NCBI GenBank assembly: GCA_022814615.1
Contig: JAKLNE010000023.1
Location: forward strand, 124,001-188,000
Direction of reading: 5' to 3'
Length of the DNA: 64,000 nucleotides
Source: Waltergamsia citrina
Taxonomy: Eukaryota > Ascomycota > Sordariomycetes > Hypocreales > Bionectriaceae
Position numbers and translations under genes: made by a program
Notes under the pieces: generated by a model
Databases searched by the model: none
What the model saw: only the letters and a program-made list of their open reading frames with translations
Told to the model about the DNA's origin: nothing
Shown here: positions 1 to 11,410 of the stretch, piece after piece
Layout: every line of letters begins with the position of its first letter
How positions within the stretch are numbered: the first letter of the stretch is position 1

Positions 1-821
1 AGACAATACTCCTGGTAAATTTGACTGTCAGTTATATAGATAGCGACCGGGTTGAGATGGTTAACTTGCCGATGGTAGTGATTAACTTGTGTCTTGCTCA
101 AGCATGAACAAATGTAAAGATAATGGACATACGTGCTCCCTCTGTAACAATTCTTATGTAAATTCCTCTCTGGCTACAGTTATTTTCGTGAGAAAAGTTC
201 GCCAAATTCAGGGTAGAGGCTTCTTTTACCGGAAAGTAGTTCATGAAGGCTGCCAGCCTTCCTCAGGTGGCCTCTGGGCAGCAGGCCCACGGTACTATGT
301 CAGTAGCTAGCAGCTATCTGTCCAGTGTTAATACCGATATGGTTTTCCTTTACTTTCTAGTATCAAATCAGTTTGCTTGCGGTTGACCATCTGATGTTTT
401 GCAACATCGAGTTCACCTCTGCACTAAATCTCACTGCGCATTACGCCTCGCGATAGCCGTTCAATATCGAGGGCACACACACACGCCATGCTTCAGAATC
501 TTTTCTCAGTTTTTACCAAGAGCTCACTAATTTGACAAAACTTGCTGGTCAAAACGCCGACGAACGCTGACAATCAATCAGATTCTGCACCTACACATCG
601 GTGAGGCGTATAGCCGTCGCCAACTCTCACCGTCACCGTGTTTCCACCTTGCTCAAGAGCGAGTCGCCACATACTTTCGGCATTTACTCGTCAACACAAT
701 ATAGCTTCAGACCATTCTCGAGGGCTCACCTGATCTCATCAGGCCTGGTTCACCGCAGCCGAATCGGGTCACCTGCCCTTCTCATGCCTCAATACCATTT
801 CTTGCACCTCAATCGACTTCG
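1..821. other. Left-edge intergenic DNA
   Basis: No gene is supported here. Short open frames (for example 89-310 and the frame opening at 601) have no recognisable protein and overlap what must be the promoter and 5' leader of the gene starting at 822. A short CA repeat lies near 475-485. The left neighbour is outside the window. Confidence 0.5.
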
Positions 822-3299
822 ATGGACTCCTCAACATCAGAAAATGAAGAATCCGGAAAGGATCGAGGTCATATCAGACAGACGAGCTCTTCCTCCACGG
901 ACCTCGATGAAAGCACGAATTCAATCGTCAATATGAACCCTTGCGCCAGCACCTTCGCGCCGAAGCCTTCATATGCAGACAAGCTCAAGGCCTCGCTGCC
1001 CAAGCAGAGGCAGCACGCTAAGGAAACGCGATCGACGAACACTCAGAGCGAAAGAGGAGGATCAAGCAGTAAGGGTCGAGGTGTGACAAGGGACGAGAGC
1101 AAACAAGTTGGCTTCAGTGTGCACCATGACCGTGAACCTGAACCATCCTCTATATCGGAAAGGCCAAGTAGGATGCGTGAGTCGTCGGGGGAAATACATA
1201 ACGGGCATTCAGGGCAGCCTCCAAAACCCTTCAAATGGCCGCCGCCGCCTCCTGGGTTTGGTCTCATCCCCGAGCCTGTGGTGGCTAACCCACATCTCCA
1301 GCATCTACACCCGAGACATATGAGCAGGTATGGATCAGACTTGCAGTATTGTCAAAAACTGGTTCACCACTGACCTAGTCAAAGCAGTCCTCCAGGGGTT
1401 TTGCCCATTCCAAACCATGCCCACCAGGACGAGGATACGATGACCAATCCGCCAGCCGCATATAGAGATGTCGAATCAGGGTCACCAGCTGGATCTGATC
1501 AGGAGGGACTTCCTCAACTGGAGAACAGACCAACAAGACTACCATTTCCCCCATTTGGAAGTGCGTACGACAACTTCGTCTTCCCTATGCCTCACTACCC
1601 ATACGCTCTACCGCCTCTGGTACCGCCACCTCCATATCATGATGCTATTCCCTTCTGGTTCCATAGCAGACCGGGGAGCACTCATGAAGGACAACTTCCC
1701 TTCGGTCTCCCACCGGCTCCTTATCCGTATAGTCCCATCTCGACACCGGTCCCTTTTCACCACCAATTTGCTCACGGACACCCGCAGCCGATTGTACCAC
1801 CGACTGGTCCCTTCATGTATGGACCTCACCCTTACATGCCATTTCCTTTGCATATGCACATGCACGGAAGAGTCCCCCAATATCCTCCGAACAGACCCGA
1901 ACCAGCGCCAGATCGGTGCTCACGATCCTCCTCTCGACGGGATCGGAAAAGAAGCAGGCGTGCCCAGGTCGAAATAGGGGATTCAGAAGAGACCGGAAGC
2001 GTCGAACCTGAAGAGAAGCGCGGCCGATTGTCCAAAGATACCTCAGAAAAAGCGCCAGCTCAGCGTGAGCGTAGTATGGAATCCGCGCGACATATTGAGG
2101 AGCTACCCACTGTCGACAAGCAGAGCGAACAATCCCATTCTACCATTGCCCATCCCGAACGAGGCAGGGCTAAGTACCGTCTCGTAAGCCCGACCGCCAG
2201 CCACACTCAGAGCGGCCGTAATGACCAGTCCAGGATAGGTATACAAGCCTGTCGCGAAGGCAACGAAGCTCCAACTAACTCAGGTTTGAGATCGTCGACA
2301 CTCAATCACTTTGCAGAGAATCACAATACAAGCTCAAGTTCAGAGCAGCATTCGGATGTCCCAGCTGTAGCGACTCCGGAATCGCAGTTCTCACTCACAA
2401 GACAACCGCCCAAGGAGCCTCGCAGCTTGAGACCACCCCCCAGAGGCCCACCACTAAACGCACCGACAGCACCGGCATCACAACGTCGACTAGTCAATTC
2501 CTGTCAAGGAAAACCTCAAACATCTCTTACGCGCAACTCCTCCGAAACAGGATCGTGGTCCCAGTCTAAGAGATGGATAAGCCAAGAAACCAAAGAGCGC
2601 ACACTGTTCCAGAAATTGATGCACAATCTACACTACATGGGGGCAGACCAATCGCCCTTCATCCCTAAAACACCAGCCACGCTTGCAGCTTTCCGGCTTG
2701 CAGAAAAAGAGGCCAAATCGCGAGCACTTACTCGACAACTCCAAACAAAGGTGGAGAGCCTGTGCAAGCGGAAGAAAGAGAAGGCCGAAGGACGTAGAAA
2801 CACAGCCCTAATGAGAATTGAGCTTTTTGGAGGAAGGGAGATGCCTGACGGCCTCTCACCAGTCTTTGCTTCGAACACTTGCTTTCGGAAGACTATTCCA
2901 GAAGATAAAATGGCTCACCCACAATGGCCATCATTAGCAGAACTCAAAGAAGAAGGGGACAAGCGGGCGGCTCGTTATGGACGCTTTCTTCCCCTGCCTC
3001 GTGTGAATCAGATCTTCGGTCGCGTTGCTGTAGCTGGTGATAAAGAATTATACAACGCCGACGGGACTATCAGCTGGGAGAAGAAACAAGTCAAACTTGA
3101 TGGCCGCTTCGTTCGGCCCGTGACGGCAGAGGAGGAGGGCCCAGTTGATGTATCAGCGCACATTGGCATTTCGGAAGTTCATAGGCCTCTACAAATATTG
3201 ATGCGTGAAATTGACGGCATTGACGCGGATGATAGACACGAGTATAATGAGGTGGAGAAAATGGGAGCAATTGCGTCCAGTAAGGAGTCTGGAGACTAG
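822..3299 (+). CDS. Proline-rich disordered protein with a PAM2-like motif, function unknown
   Basis: Two exons, 822-1327 and 1379-3299, separated by a 51-nt intron (GTATGG donor, CTAG acceptor) whose removal keeps the frame, giving about 808 aa. The N-terminus is Ser/Glu-rich, and residues 38-47 (MNPCASTFAP) match the PAM2 pattern that binds the MLLE domain of poly(A)-binding protein. Residues of about 130-370 are very rich in Pro, His, Tyr and Phe, followed by an RS/RK-rich basic patch and a charged, probably helical C-terminal third containing a WPSLAELKEEGDKRA segment. There is no signal peptide, membrane segment or enzyme motif. I do not recognise the family. A link to mRNA metabolism is inferred only from the PAM2-like motif and the RS-like patch. 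The ATG at 822 is chosen because it opens the frame that contains the motif. A start further upstream cannot be excluded. Confidence 0.75.
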
Positions 3300-3741
3300 C
3301 CACAACTTCAGCTTAGACGGATGAATCAGTGAAGATAAGAGGTGAAGCAACTGACGGAAGAGTAATAAAACAGGTATCACAAGCTTAGCTATGAATCAAA
3401 AAGCCAGTACAACACTTCAAGATCAAGAAAAATGAAAAATGTAACGAGACAACTTGATGAATGTAAAAGATCCATGCCATATTAGACTCAAACATATCCA
3501 ACGCCCCCGATGATTACCGAAATGGGCATGGCTCCAGATGGCCCACGCGCACGTGATCTTTGGCGAAAACGTGACCCGCTAAAGCGCGAAGCCCTGAGAA
3601 GGTACGTACCCCGGGCTAGTGAAGCCCGCAGCCCACAACCACATTTTTCGTGCCAATTCGACCTCGACCCATCATTCTAAGAAAAAGTTCACTCCTCCCA
3701 CACGACAATTCGATTGCCCTGGTGAGCAACACATTCATCAG
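3300..3741. other. Intergenic DNA and eS8 promoter
   Basis: The stretch between the proline-rich gene and the eS8 leader holds no supported gene. It should include the 3' end of the first gene and the promoter and transcription start of eS8. No clear TATA box was seen. Confidence 0.5.
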
Positions 3742-3941
3742 GTAAGTATTGCAGGCACGATAGCCGCCGATTGCTTCATCTTTCTTGAACAATCAATCTT
3801 CCTCTACACACTACAAGCACGATCTCTTCCATTTGGGCTTTGGTGGGCTGCTCTGGGCAACCATCACCACCTTACCCCCCCTTCACCGTCACCGACACCA
3901 TAGAGAAATCAAGTGCTAATTCTTCCACTCTTTCCTTTCAG
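3742..3941 (+). other. Candidate intron in the eS8 5' UTR
   Basis: A consensus donor GTAAGT at 3742, a GCTAAT branch-like site at about 3915-3920 and a pyrimidine-rich acceptor TTTCCTTTCAG ending at 3941 lie 12 nt before the eS8 ATG. Leader introns are common in fungal ribosomal protein genes. This one is inferred from splice signals only. The exact donor could differ. Confidence 0.5.
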
Positions 3942-3952
3942 AACTCGCAATC

Positions 3953-4656
3953 ATGGGTATCTCTCGTGACTCCCGCCACAAGCGCTCCGCCTCTGGCGCC
4001 AAGCGATCCTACTACCGTGCGTATACATGAATATTCCGAAAGCCCGTATGGGGATCTTGATTTTATTTGAGAACCATGCGTTCTGACCTCTGTCAACAGG
4101 GAAGAAGCGCGCTTTCGAGGCTGGTCGCCAGGGTGCCAACACCCGTATCGGCGCCAAGCGCATTCACACCGTCCGCACCCGCGGCGGCAACCACAAGTAC
4201 CGTGCCCTCCGCCTCGACTCCGGTAACTTCGCCTGGGCCTCCGAGGGCTGCACCCGCAAGTGCCGTGTCATCGGTGTCTCTTACCACCCTTCGAACAACG
4301 AGCTGGTCCGAACCAACACCCTGACCAAGAGCGCCATCGTTCAGGTCGACGCCGCCCCTTTCCGTCAATGGTACGAGGCCCACTACGGCCAGGGCATTGG
4401 CCGTAGACGCCAGAAGGCCCAGGCTGCCAAGGAGGGCAAGGACGTCGAGGAGGACAAGAAGAGCAAGGCCGTTACCAAGAAGCAGTCTGCCCGCTTTTCC
4501 AAGCAGGGCAAGGTCGAGAACGCCATTGAGAAGCAGTTCGAGGCCGGTCGTCTGTTGGCCGTTGTCTCCAGCCGCCCTGGCCAGTCCGGACGCTGCGACG
4601 GTTACATCCTTGAGGGTGAGGAGCTCGCTTTCTACCAGCGCAAGCTGCACAAGTAG
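3953..4656 (+). CDS. RPS8: 40S ribosomal protein eS8
   Basis: Exons 3953-4016 and 4100-4656 give 206 aa. The intron of 83 nt has a GTGCGT donor and an AACAG acceptor and splits an Arg codon. The protein starts MGISRDSRHKRSASGAKR and continues with YYRKKRAFEAGR, a highly conserved eS8 N-terminus, followed by the GGNHKYRALRLDSGNF block and a C-terminus with EGEELAFYQRKLHK. Length fits the family, at about 200 aa. It is a structural protein of the small ribosomal subunit, assembled in the nucleolus. The coding sequence uses C-ending codons strongly, as expected of a highly expressed gene. It is convergent with the TBC gene downstream. Confidence 0.98.
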
Positions 4657-5212
4657 AGTATTTTATGAGAGGGTTCTTGTGGTGGCTGGTCCCTCGGAAT
4701 GGTGTTACGGCTTTTTCTCTTTTCTTGCGGCAGTTTCGGCCGGAAAGAGCTTCACGCAAGCATCGGCATGGGTCCATAGTCAATGAGACAAAGATTTTCA
4801 TCTGCACAATCAATAATAATCATCTATCGTCTGCTCGTATCTAATACATGGCGGAGCCAGGCGCCTGCGCAAGCTGCTTGAGTACAAATCAAATCCTCGC
4901 TTTGAGATGAGACGAGCTTCTCTCATCCTTAGTGTCCTCCTTTAAGCAGATCAAGGTAGGGTATAGTTGCAATTAACCACCAATAATTTTGTTTTTTTGT
5001 GTCGTCCAAGTCACATTTCCGCCAATCCCATACTGCAAAATTATGCAGGCATAATAAGTCTTCCTGGTGTCAACTTGTCCAAAGTGGACCGTAAAGGCCC
5101 CTTGTTAAGAGTAGGCTCAACTTCCAGTCCGAGTATGTACATGAAAGTGATTAAAGTGTATGAGTACAGAACGCTCAAGCGAATTGACGTTTCAAGTCAG
5201 ACCATTTACGGT
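4657..5212. other. Convergent 3' intergenic region between eS8 and the TBC gene
   Basis: This AT-richer stretch between two converging genes should contain both 3' UTRs and polyadenylation sites. It has no supported gene. Small open frames here have no conserved features. Confidence 0.6.
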
Positions 5213-8200
5213 TCAGAGTCTCGTGCTGAGAGTTGATCTTAACTTGAGATTAGAATCCATTTCCAAATATAAGAAAGGGTTAATATTGGACTTACCTCGG
5301 CGTATCGCATCTTGGTCTGCACGAGTTGCTCCTCGAGGTCCTGAAGCGTCTTCTCAAGTTCTTCATTTTCCTCGTGTACCTTTTGGTTGCGTTTCATCAA
5401 GTCATCCCTCTCCATGGTCCACTTCTCCTCGATTTCCAGAGGTTGCTTCTCGATTACCACTTTGAGCTCACGAACCTGTCCCTTGAGGCTTTCATTCTCA
5501 TCCTTGAGTTCCTCATTAGAAACCTTCGTGCGGACCAACTCAGTGGCCAGGGCGGCTTGCTCATGATCGACAGCCTCGACTCTCTCTTCCAGCTTCCGAA
5601 CCATAGTGGTAAGCTGTTGATTCGAAGTCCTCAGCTCCAATAGCTCAGCCTCGCGCTCCTTCTCTGCCTTTGTTTTCTCCTCCCATTCGGCCGCGTAAAG
5701 TTTGAGGGTCTCTGGGGCGATTTTTACTTCGCAGGCGTCTCGGATAAGTTGATCTGCTCGGTAAACCTCCTTCTCCATGTTGGAAGTTGCAGAGCCGAAG
5801 AATCCACTTTCGAGTAAGCTGCCCTGACTGGGATCTTTGTCAATGTAGACATCGAACAGTTTGTCTTTCAGATACACAGTCAGCTGCTGCATGTCAGACA
5901 TCGCCAGTAATGTCTCAGCGTTCTTCTGCATCAGCGTTATTCCAAAGCGAAGAATAGCTGATAGACCTTCTGACAAGATAAGGTCGTATATGCGCAAAAC
6001 CAATTGAAGGGGGAATCTGTATGCGAACAGCGTAAGGAACCACTGTGTAGCGTAAAGATGTGATGAAATGCCTCGGCGATGAAGGTGACAGTACAATGCG
6101 GGCTCGAAGTCTTCCAGGAGGCGCTCAAATTGGTAGAGATGCTTGTGTAGACCGGGCATATCCTGGATGAAAAGTTCGCGAAGTCCATAATGGTGCATCA
6201 AGCGTACCAGCAGCGAAAATGCTTCCTCCTCCGGCATCTAGAGAATGATTTAGTAGAGCATCCACCTCACTTCGCGTAATGAGCACTTACATTGAACAGC
6301 AGTGGCATGATTAAGAAGTTCATGCCCTGAGCGTAGCCCACACCCTCATCGTAGAGAGCGTAAGCCTTGCATACGCCATATAGGCCCTCTTGAAGGCCTG
6401 CGGCAGCTGCGTACTTCGAAAAACTTGTTCGAGCTCCCAAGTCTCGTCGAATGGTCTTCTCAAGCTTTTGCAACGCAGCTGCGTCCTCCTTGTCCTTCTT
6501 CTTTTTCTCAGCTGCTGAAATGACAGGCGACTTAGCTCCAAGCTCCGCCGTCTTTTCGACCTGAGGTGATATCGGACCATTGCCGGCGGAGTTTTCCGAG
6601 TGAATTGATGATGCCGAAGATGCTACAGCATCAGGAGCCTGTACGCTGAGGTTTCCGTTGCTAGCAGAACTTGTTGTGCTGTTGCTGTTCCTTGTCTTGT
6701 CCTTTTCTGTGCCTCTTACGGACAATTGCTTGTACGTGAACTCCAGCTCGTCGTTCTTACTCTGCGCTAGGACTTGCCAGATGACTCCACGAATGGCGCT
6801 GGGAATACCCGTAGCTATGGCTCGATTGAGCTCTTCCGCGCTCGTGCGAGCAACGGCCGCTGGGCCCTCATAAACCACAGATTGCCAGAGATCCCAGTCT
6901 ACTTCTGTCTCCGGCATCGCAGAAGGGCCGGCATTCAAGCCTGACATTGTCCCTGGAGCCAGATTGGCATCAGGTTCTGGCACCGAGGATGGTGGCGGAA
7001 CATCTCCCAATGAAGTTTCAAGCTCGGTTGGTGCTTCACCGCCATCTTCCTTGTTCTCTTCCTGGGGTGCCTCAAGGGATGTGATGCCTGCCTCTTCTCT
7101 CATACGCAGCAATTTGAACCTGTCTCGAAGGCTGTTTCTCCTCCTGCCTTCTTGGCCTTCGCCGTCATTCTCTTCCTCTAGGCGGCTCAACATCATCTCG
7201 GGATTGCTCGTCAACGTTGCGATTGAGCTAGCGGTATTTCGGCGAGGCGAAGTCTGTGCTGCTTGTGCAGTGTCCTTGTCCTTGCTCGAAGAGTTTCTGG
7301 AAAGCCAGGAGAATGGGCTGGTGATCTTCCGAGGTGGGGGAGCGGGAGCGGTAGTTGAGGTCGCAGCTGCAGGCGGAGGAAGCGCAGAAGCCGAAGGAAC
7401 GGAATTTAAAGATCGGGGTGGCGTTTCGGTAGTGGGAGACCAGGGCATTGATGGGAGGGCGCTTGTTATGCTGCTCAGTGACATGGTTTTGCTAGTTTGC
7501 TCCTTCTCAGTCTTGGGTTCTGGAATAAAGGTCAGTCATTTTCGTTTCCTTGATCGTGGGTAGGTGTGATTATACCTTCAGCGGGTGGCAGAGCCTCATC
7601 GTCCAGGTTTACATTATCGAGGTCGGACGTAGCTGAAATACGTTTTGCCACAGGAGAAGATTTGTGTTGAGCTTCCTCCCCATCCTCAGACTGTCGAGGC
7701 TTGTCGCCATCCTCCTTTGCAGTGTCCTTATCTTTACTCTCTGTCGGCTCGGGGGAATTATGATCTTGATTTTGACCATTGACCGTAGCGTTGGCATCAT
7801 CGTCACTTTTGACGTCGTCAGGGGCGGCAGGTTTCGATGCGGATACGGATCGTTTCGTTAAGGTTCTCACAGAACCCTCTTCCACGGCGTCTTCGAAAGT
7901 CTCCTGTTCGGTCTCTTTTTCGTCTTCCTTTTCGGTCTCCTTTTCGGCCTCCTTTACAGTCTCCTGTTCGGTGCTCTAATTCTCTATTAGCATGCGTTCC
8001 GCACTTCCCCAATTCCCTCGGGACCACGCCGTACGACCAGCGGCTGCGTTGGGATGCATGGATGTCATGGTGTGGATGCGACTTACCGTGTCCAAAGTAG
8101 ACTTCGCAGCAGGCTCCGAGGCGGGCTCCGGAACGGGCTTCGAGACGGGCTCTGCAGCAGGCTCTACAGCAGGCGGTGGCGAAGACGTAGATGTCCTCTC

Positions 8201-8239
8201 CTGGGGCTCCGGAGAAGCCCTATCATTTTGTGGTGACAT
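5213..8239 (-). CDS. TBC-domain Rab GTPase-activating protein (Gyp5/Evi5-like)
   Basis: Five exons on the minus strand: 8239-8087, 7975-7576, 7519-6291, 6237-5296 and 5242-5213, giving 917 aa. The introns are 111, 56, 53 and 53 nt. The first about 420 residues are acidic/Pro/Ser-rich and probably disordered. The TBC domain runs from about residue 425 (IPSAIRGVIWQVLA) to about 720 and spans the 53-nt intron between NFLIMPLLFN and MPEEEAFSLL. The glutamine finger is present as YAQG. The arginine finger region reads IRRDLGARTSF. A long coiled coil occupies about 770-905, as in Gyp5/Evi5 relatives that act on Sec4/Ypt-type Rabs at the Golgi and sites of exocytosis. The last exon encodes only nine residues. 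The start at 8239 (MSPQNDRASPE) is preferred, but the frame is open further upstream to an ATG at 8365. Confidence 0.9.
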
Positions 8240-8586
8240 GGCTACTCGAAGACTAACCGACTGCTCAACAATAGATATGCCTGCCGTCGAGCGCGAGTAC
8301 CGCCGTGTTGCGGTGTCACCAGTGGTGCTAGAATTCTGTTGACTGTTCCTACACCAGGGAACCAAATCGATTCTGTTGTTCGTGGGAAAGTTCTGGAAGG
8401 ATTGGACTGACTGCCTATCCGTCGTGGTTCAAGTTAGTATTCGTAATAGTCAGCTCCTGCCGCCGTGGACAGGAGGCACATGCGCAACACAATCCTCAAA
8501 GCACGAGGCAGAAGGAATTAAGGGAGCGTGCTGCGTTCTGGTGGCCCATGCAACAGGGTCTCGCAGGTACTGCTAGCACCCCTAGT
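8240..8586. other. TBC gene promoter and leader
   Basis: This stretch lies upstream of the TBC gene start on the minus strand. Part of it is open in the same frame as exon 1 and could encode an N-terminal extension. No other feature is evident. Confidence 0.4.
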
Positions 8587-8611
8587 CCCCTAATAGCGCC
8601 ATTATTAGGGG
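8587..8611. repeat. Perfect 9-bp inverted repeat (hairpin)
   Basis: CCCCTAATA at 8587-8595 and TATTAGGGG at 8603-8611 are exact reverse complements around a 7-nt loop. CTAG tetramers lie just outside both arms. It is in gene-free DNA. It could be a footprint of a small inverted-repeat element or a structural site. No transposase is nearby. Confidence 0.7.
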
Positions 8612-8626
8612 CTCTAGTACCGGTCA

Positions 8627-8662
8627 AGTACCGCCTGAGCCCCGCCCGAGTACCGCCTCAGC
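8627..8662. repeat. Short direct repeat AGTACCGCCTNAGC
   Basis: Two copies of the 14-mer, at 8627-8640 and 8649-8662, differ at one base and have a 22-nt period. They lie 15 nt after the hairpin in a locally GC-rich patch within otherwise AT-richer DNA. Confidence 0.7.
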
Positions 8663-9666
8663 AAAGAAGCCAGGGCGAGCCATAATACAACAGGGGCTGA
8701 GACAGAGTGAGCGCGCCCCTAAAGTGAGCCAGATAAAGCGCTGGAGCCTCCCAGCTGACAGCTCCACCATTACTGCAACCTCGAGCTTCGACGCCTGCAG
8801 CCCCCTGCGCAAACGCCAATGCCTATTATGGTGCCTGGACAGTTAAAAGTTTTGTTTCATGCGAGCTATTGGCCGATCTAATCTACTACTACTTGTTCTG
8901 TACAACCCTTACCTAGAAAATCTGCTGATTTTATTCCTGATATAAACGCTTGAATCTGCGGAATTAACGCTATTTGACAGTTGGGTCAGTATCCATTACT
9001 ACTAAATTGCTCCAACTTTCTCCTATTCACTATAGCATGTCTTAGTGATCTCAAGATCAATGTATTATCCAGTGGCTTTCCTGGGGAATGCCATGATCCT
9101 CGACCATCACTTCTGTCCAGCAATATCTGCATTCACTTGAGAATGGACCAGTACACAGGCACCCGATATGACATGCCATGGGAGAGAGTGATGCTCATAA
9201 AGCAGACCGGGTTCCGTTTCCGCATTGTACAGACTCTCTCCAGTAATCAAAAGAGAGATCTCCAACAGACTGGCGCTTGCCTACTGTTGAGCAAGTGAAT
9301 CACAGCTGTCGTTTGCCCGAAGACGTCATTTACAGCGAACAGCCATGACTTTCACGTGAGATGACCGTTCAATTACCTACGTTGGAGCACCAGCTCATCA
9401 CACTGGTGAAAGTGTTAGTGGACGCTGGTTCTTAGGCTTAATTGGTAGAGGCTTGAATAACCGACCGCAAACCAAGGTAACAATACATGTCGCTCGGCGA
9501 CTGACATCCGGAGCGAAGTTACGCATTAATGCCAACGCGGGTGTTGTCACACGAGAGCCCATACCCCACACGGCCGTTCAACCGGTTTCGTCTTCCGTAA
9601 GTCATAAAAACAGAACACCCATAAACAGGTATACAATCGCCATGTTCCCGATGAAATGAGAGCTGT

Positions 9667-9670
<4 letters not shown>
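8663..9670. other. Gene-free region before the assembly gap
   Basis: No protein with recognisable features is encoded on either strand. Base composition drifts toward AT. The small open frames at 8981-9298 and 9453-9659 have no similarity I can recognise and no splice-linked partners. Confidence 0.5.

Positions 9671-9708
<38 letters not shown>
9671..9708. repeat. 38-nt poly-T run
   Basis: An uninterrupted T homopolymer is followed by more T/A-rich sequence up to the gap. It may be a real oligo(dT) tract or an assembly artefact at a contig end. Confidence 0.9.
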
Positions 9709-9709
<1 letters not shown>

Positions 9710-9793
9710 TTTTTAAAGTGGGATTTACAAGAAAGAATAATTTGCGGATGTTTGGGTTTGTTAATAAAAAAAGGAAAAAAATTTAAATAAGTT

Positions 9794-9803
9794 NNNNNNN
9801 NNN
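9794..9803. other. Assembly gap (10 N)
   Basis: Ten unknown bases lie between AT-rich, homopolymer-laden sequence on both sides. The true gap size is unknown. Ten N is a common placeholder for a scaffold join. Confidence 0.99.
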
Positions 9804-9867
9804 CCCCCGTGTAGGCACTCCCCAAATAACAAAAAACCAAAACCCCTAACCCGTTCATTTCCCCCCC

Positions 9868-9894
9868 TTTTTTTTTTTTTTTTTTTGTGTTTTT

Positions 9895-9934
<40 letters not shown>
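9868..9934. repeat. Poly-T tract after the gap
   Basis: T runs at 9868-9886 and 9896-9934 are separated by GTGTTTTTG, immediately after runs of C and A. Consecutive homopolymers of A, C and T next to the gap suggest low-quality sequence. Confidence 0.9.
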
Positions 9935-9935
<1 letters not shown>

Positions 9936-11410
9936 GTATTACAAGGGCATGTATCAAGAACGATTAGTTGCCGCTTGGTGGCGTAGGGTAAGCAACTTCG
10001 GAAACGCTGTGAAATGCGTTGAAGTCTAGAGCAAGCTTTAGTAGGTCCTAGCGCGTTATATGAAGTACTAATTAGTCCGATAGAGAATAATACCTATTAT
10101 CTAGTAGTTACTTGGACCATTGGCAAACGAGCCTGTGGCTTCTCTCATAATTTTGTTGCTTATAACTTTATTTAAGGTTGGAAGAGATCTGGCTTTTCCA
10201 AGCGCCCAATTTGAGCTACGAACTCTACCCAACTAAGGTACTGCTAGTACCCAAATCAAGCCACCCGAGTTTGGAGCTGACCACAGTACGAGAAGGAGCT
10301 CTTGCAAGTGTGGCCTAGCATCTGGAGTATTGAGCTTACGACAGTGAATGTAGAATAAAGCAGAAAACTGAGAAGCACCTAAGATACAGTTAGTCTAGTA
10401 GTAGCTACTAAGTAGTAGTAGAAGTACTACTAAGTAAGTTTTCACGTTGCGGTGAAGTAATATACTGTATCAAATCAAGTCCAAACTTCTTTCCTGACAG
10501 CTGGTGAGATGCTGCCTGTTAGTCATCCGAAGTAAAGATAGCTGGTTTAGATGGGCTTCACCGTAATGTCAAAGCAAGACTGGCTGAGGATGGTCGGTCG
10601 GTAGGTACCTAAACACTAAGGCTTCTCAGGCAGAACAAGGCTAGCCTCCACCGTGGGCAGCAGCCCGAGCCAAGCACAAGCACCCATTACGCAAGGGGCC
10701 CACTTGCGCTTCACTCCACCTACCTGACGATTTCAACATGCACCAGCAGCACCAGCACCACCACATCGAGGGCTGTTGTGTTGTCTTTTGCTTTGCTGCA
10801 GACCCAACGGATTTTTTTTTCCTAACCTCTTCACGTTGTTTTTCTTCTTTTCCACCATCCACGCATCTTCAGTTGCATGTTTTCCCGCGACTACAAGGCA
10901 TCTCTGACTCATTCCCTTAGACAGCCTGTGTGTATTCTAGAGGACGGCTTGCTCCACGCTTGGCTGCCGATCGAAAGCGACCTGCACCCGCCTTCGAGTT
11001 GCTGACCCAAGCTTGCCCGCAGCCTTCTCCATCAGCCTCATTTTCACTTCGACAGCTACGCTGAGCAGCCCCCGCCTTCCTTCGAAAACCTTGCATATCT
11101 ACAAGGCCAGTGAATCGACTGAGCACCGGAAACACCAGCGCTTTTGAGCTTTGGCCGGATAGTCACCATTCATACCTTCCCACCTGCTCCACCGGCCTTT
11201 CAACGACTTCGGTGAACCTCCGCATCGGAGCTCGTTCCCGATACACATACCACTTTTTCAGACGCTTCTCATTCCGCGAGAGACGGAGCTGTCCGATATT
11301 GGGCACTCCGCGCAAACCACGAGCAGCATTGTTGCCTCAACGAAAGAGTCGATAGCAGTGGAGGGGGAGCTTGCCTTCGGTCTCGCGGCTTCGCCGCTAC
11401 GCCAGCAACC
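9935..11410. other. Intergenic DNA and TOM1 promoter/leader
   Basis: No supported gene. A cluster of TAGTAG/TACTAC trinucleotides lies at 10395-10435. From about 10900 onward the sequence is pyrimidine-rich and GC-richer on the plus strand, typical of a fungal promoter and 5' leader, ending at the TOM1 start codon at 11411. Confidence 0.5.

Noticed and set aside
601..936. 111-codon frame overlapping the start of the proline-rich gene
   Set aside because: It runs in another frame through the leader of the gene at 822 and has no independent support.
4093..4650. 185-codon antisense frame over eS8
   Set aside because: Shadow of the highly biased eS8 coding sequence.
9838..9854. CCCCTAACCC, resembling the telomeric CCCTAA repeat next to the gap
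   Set aside because: Only one unit is present and the surrounding sequence is homopolymer noise. This is not an internal telomere.
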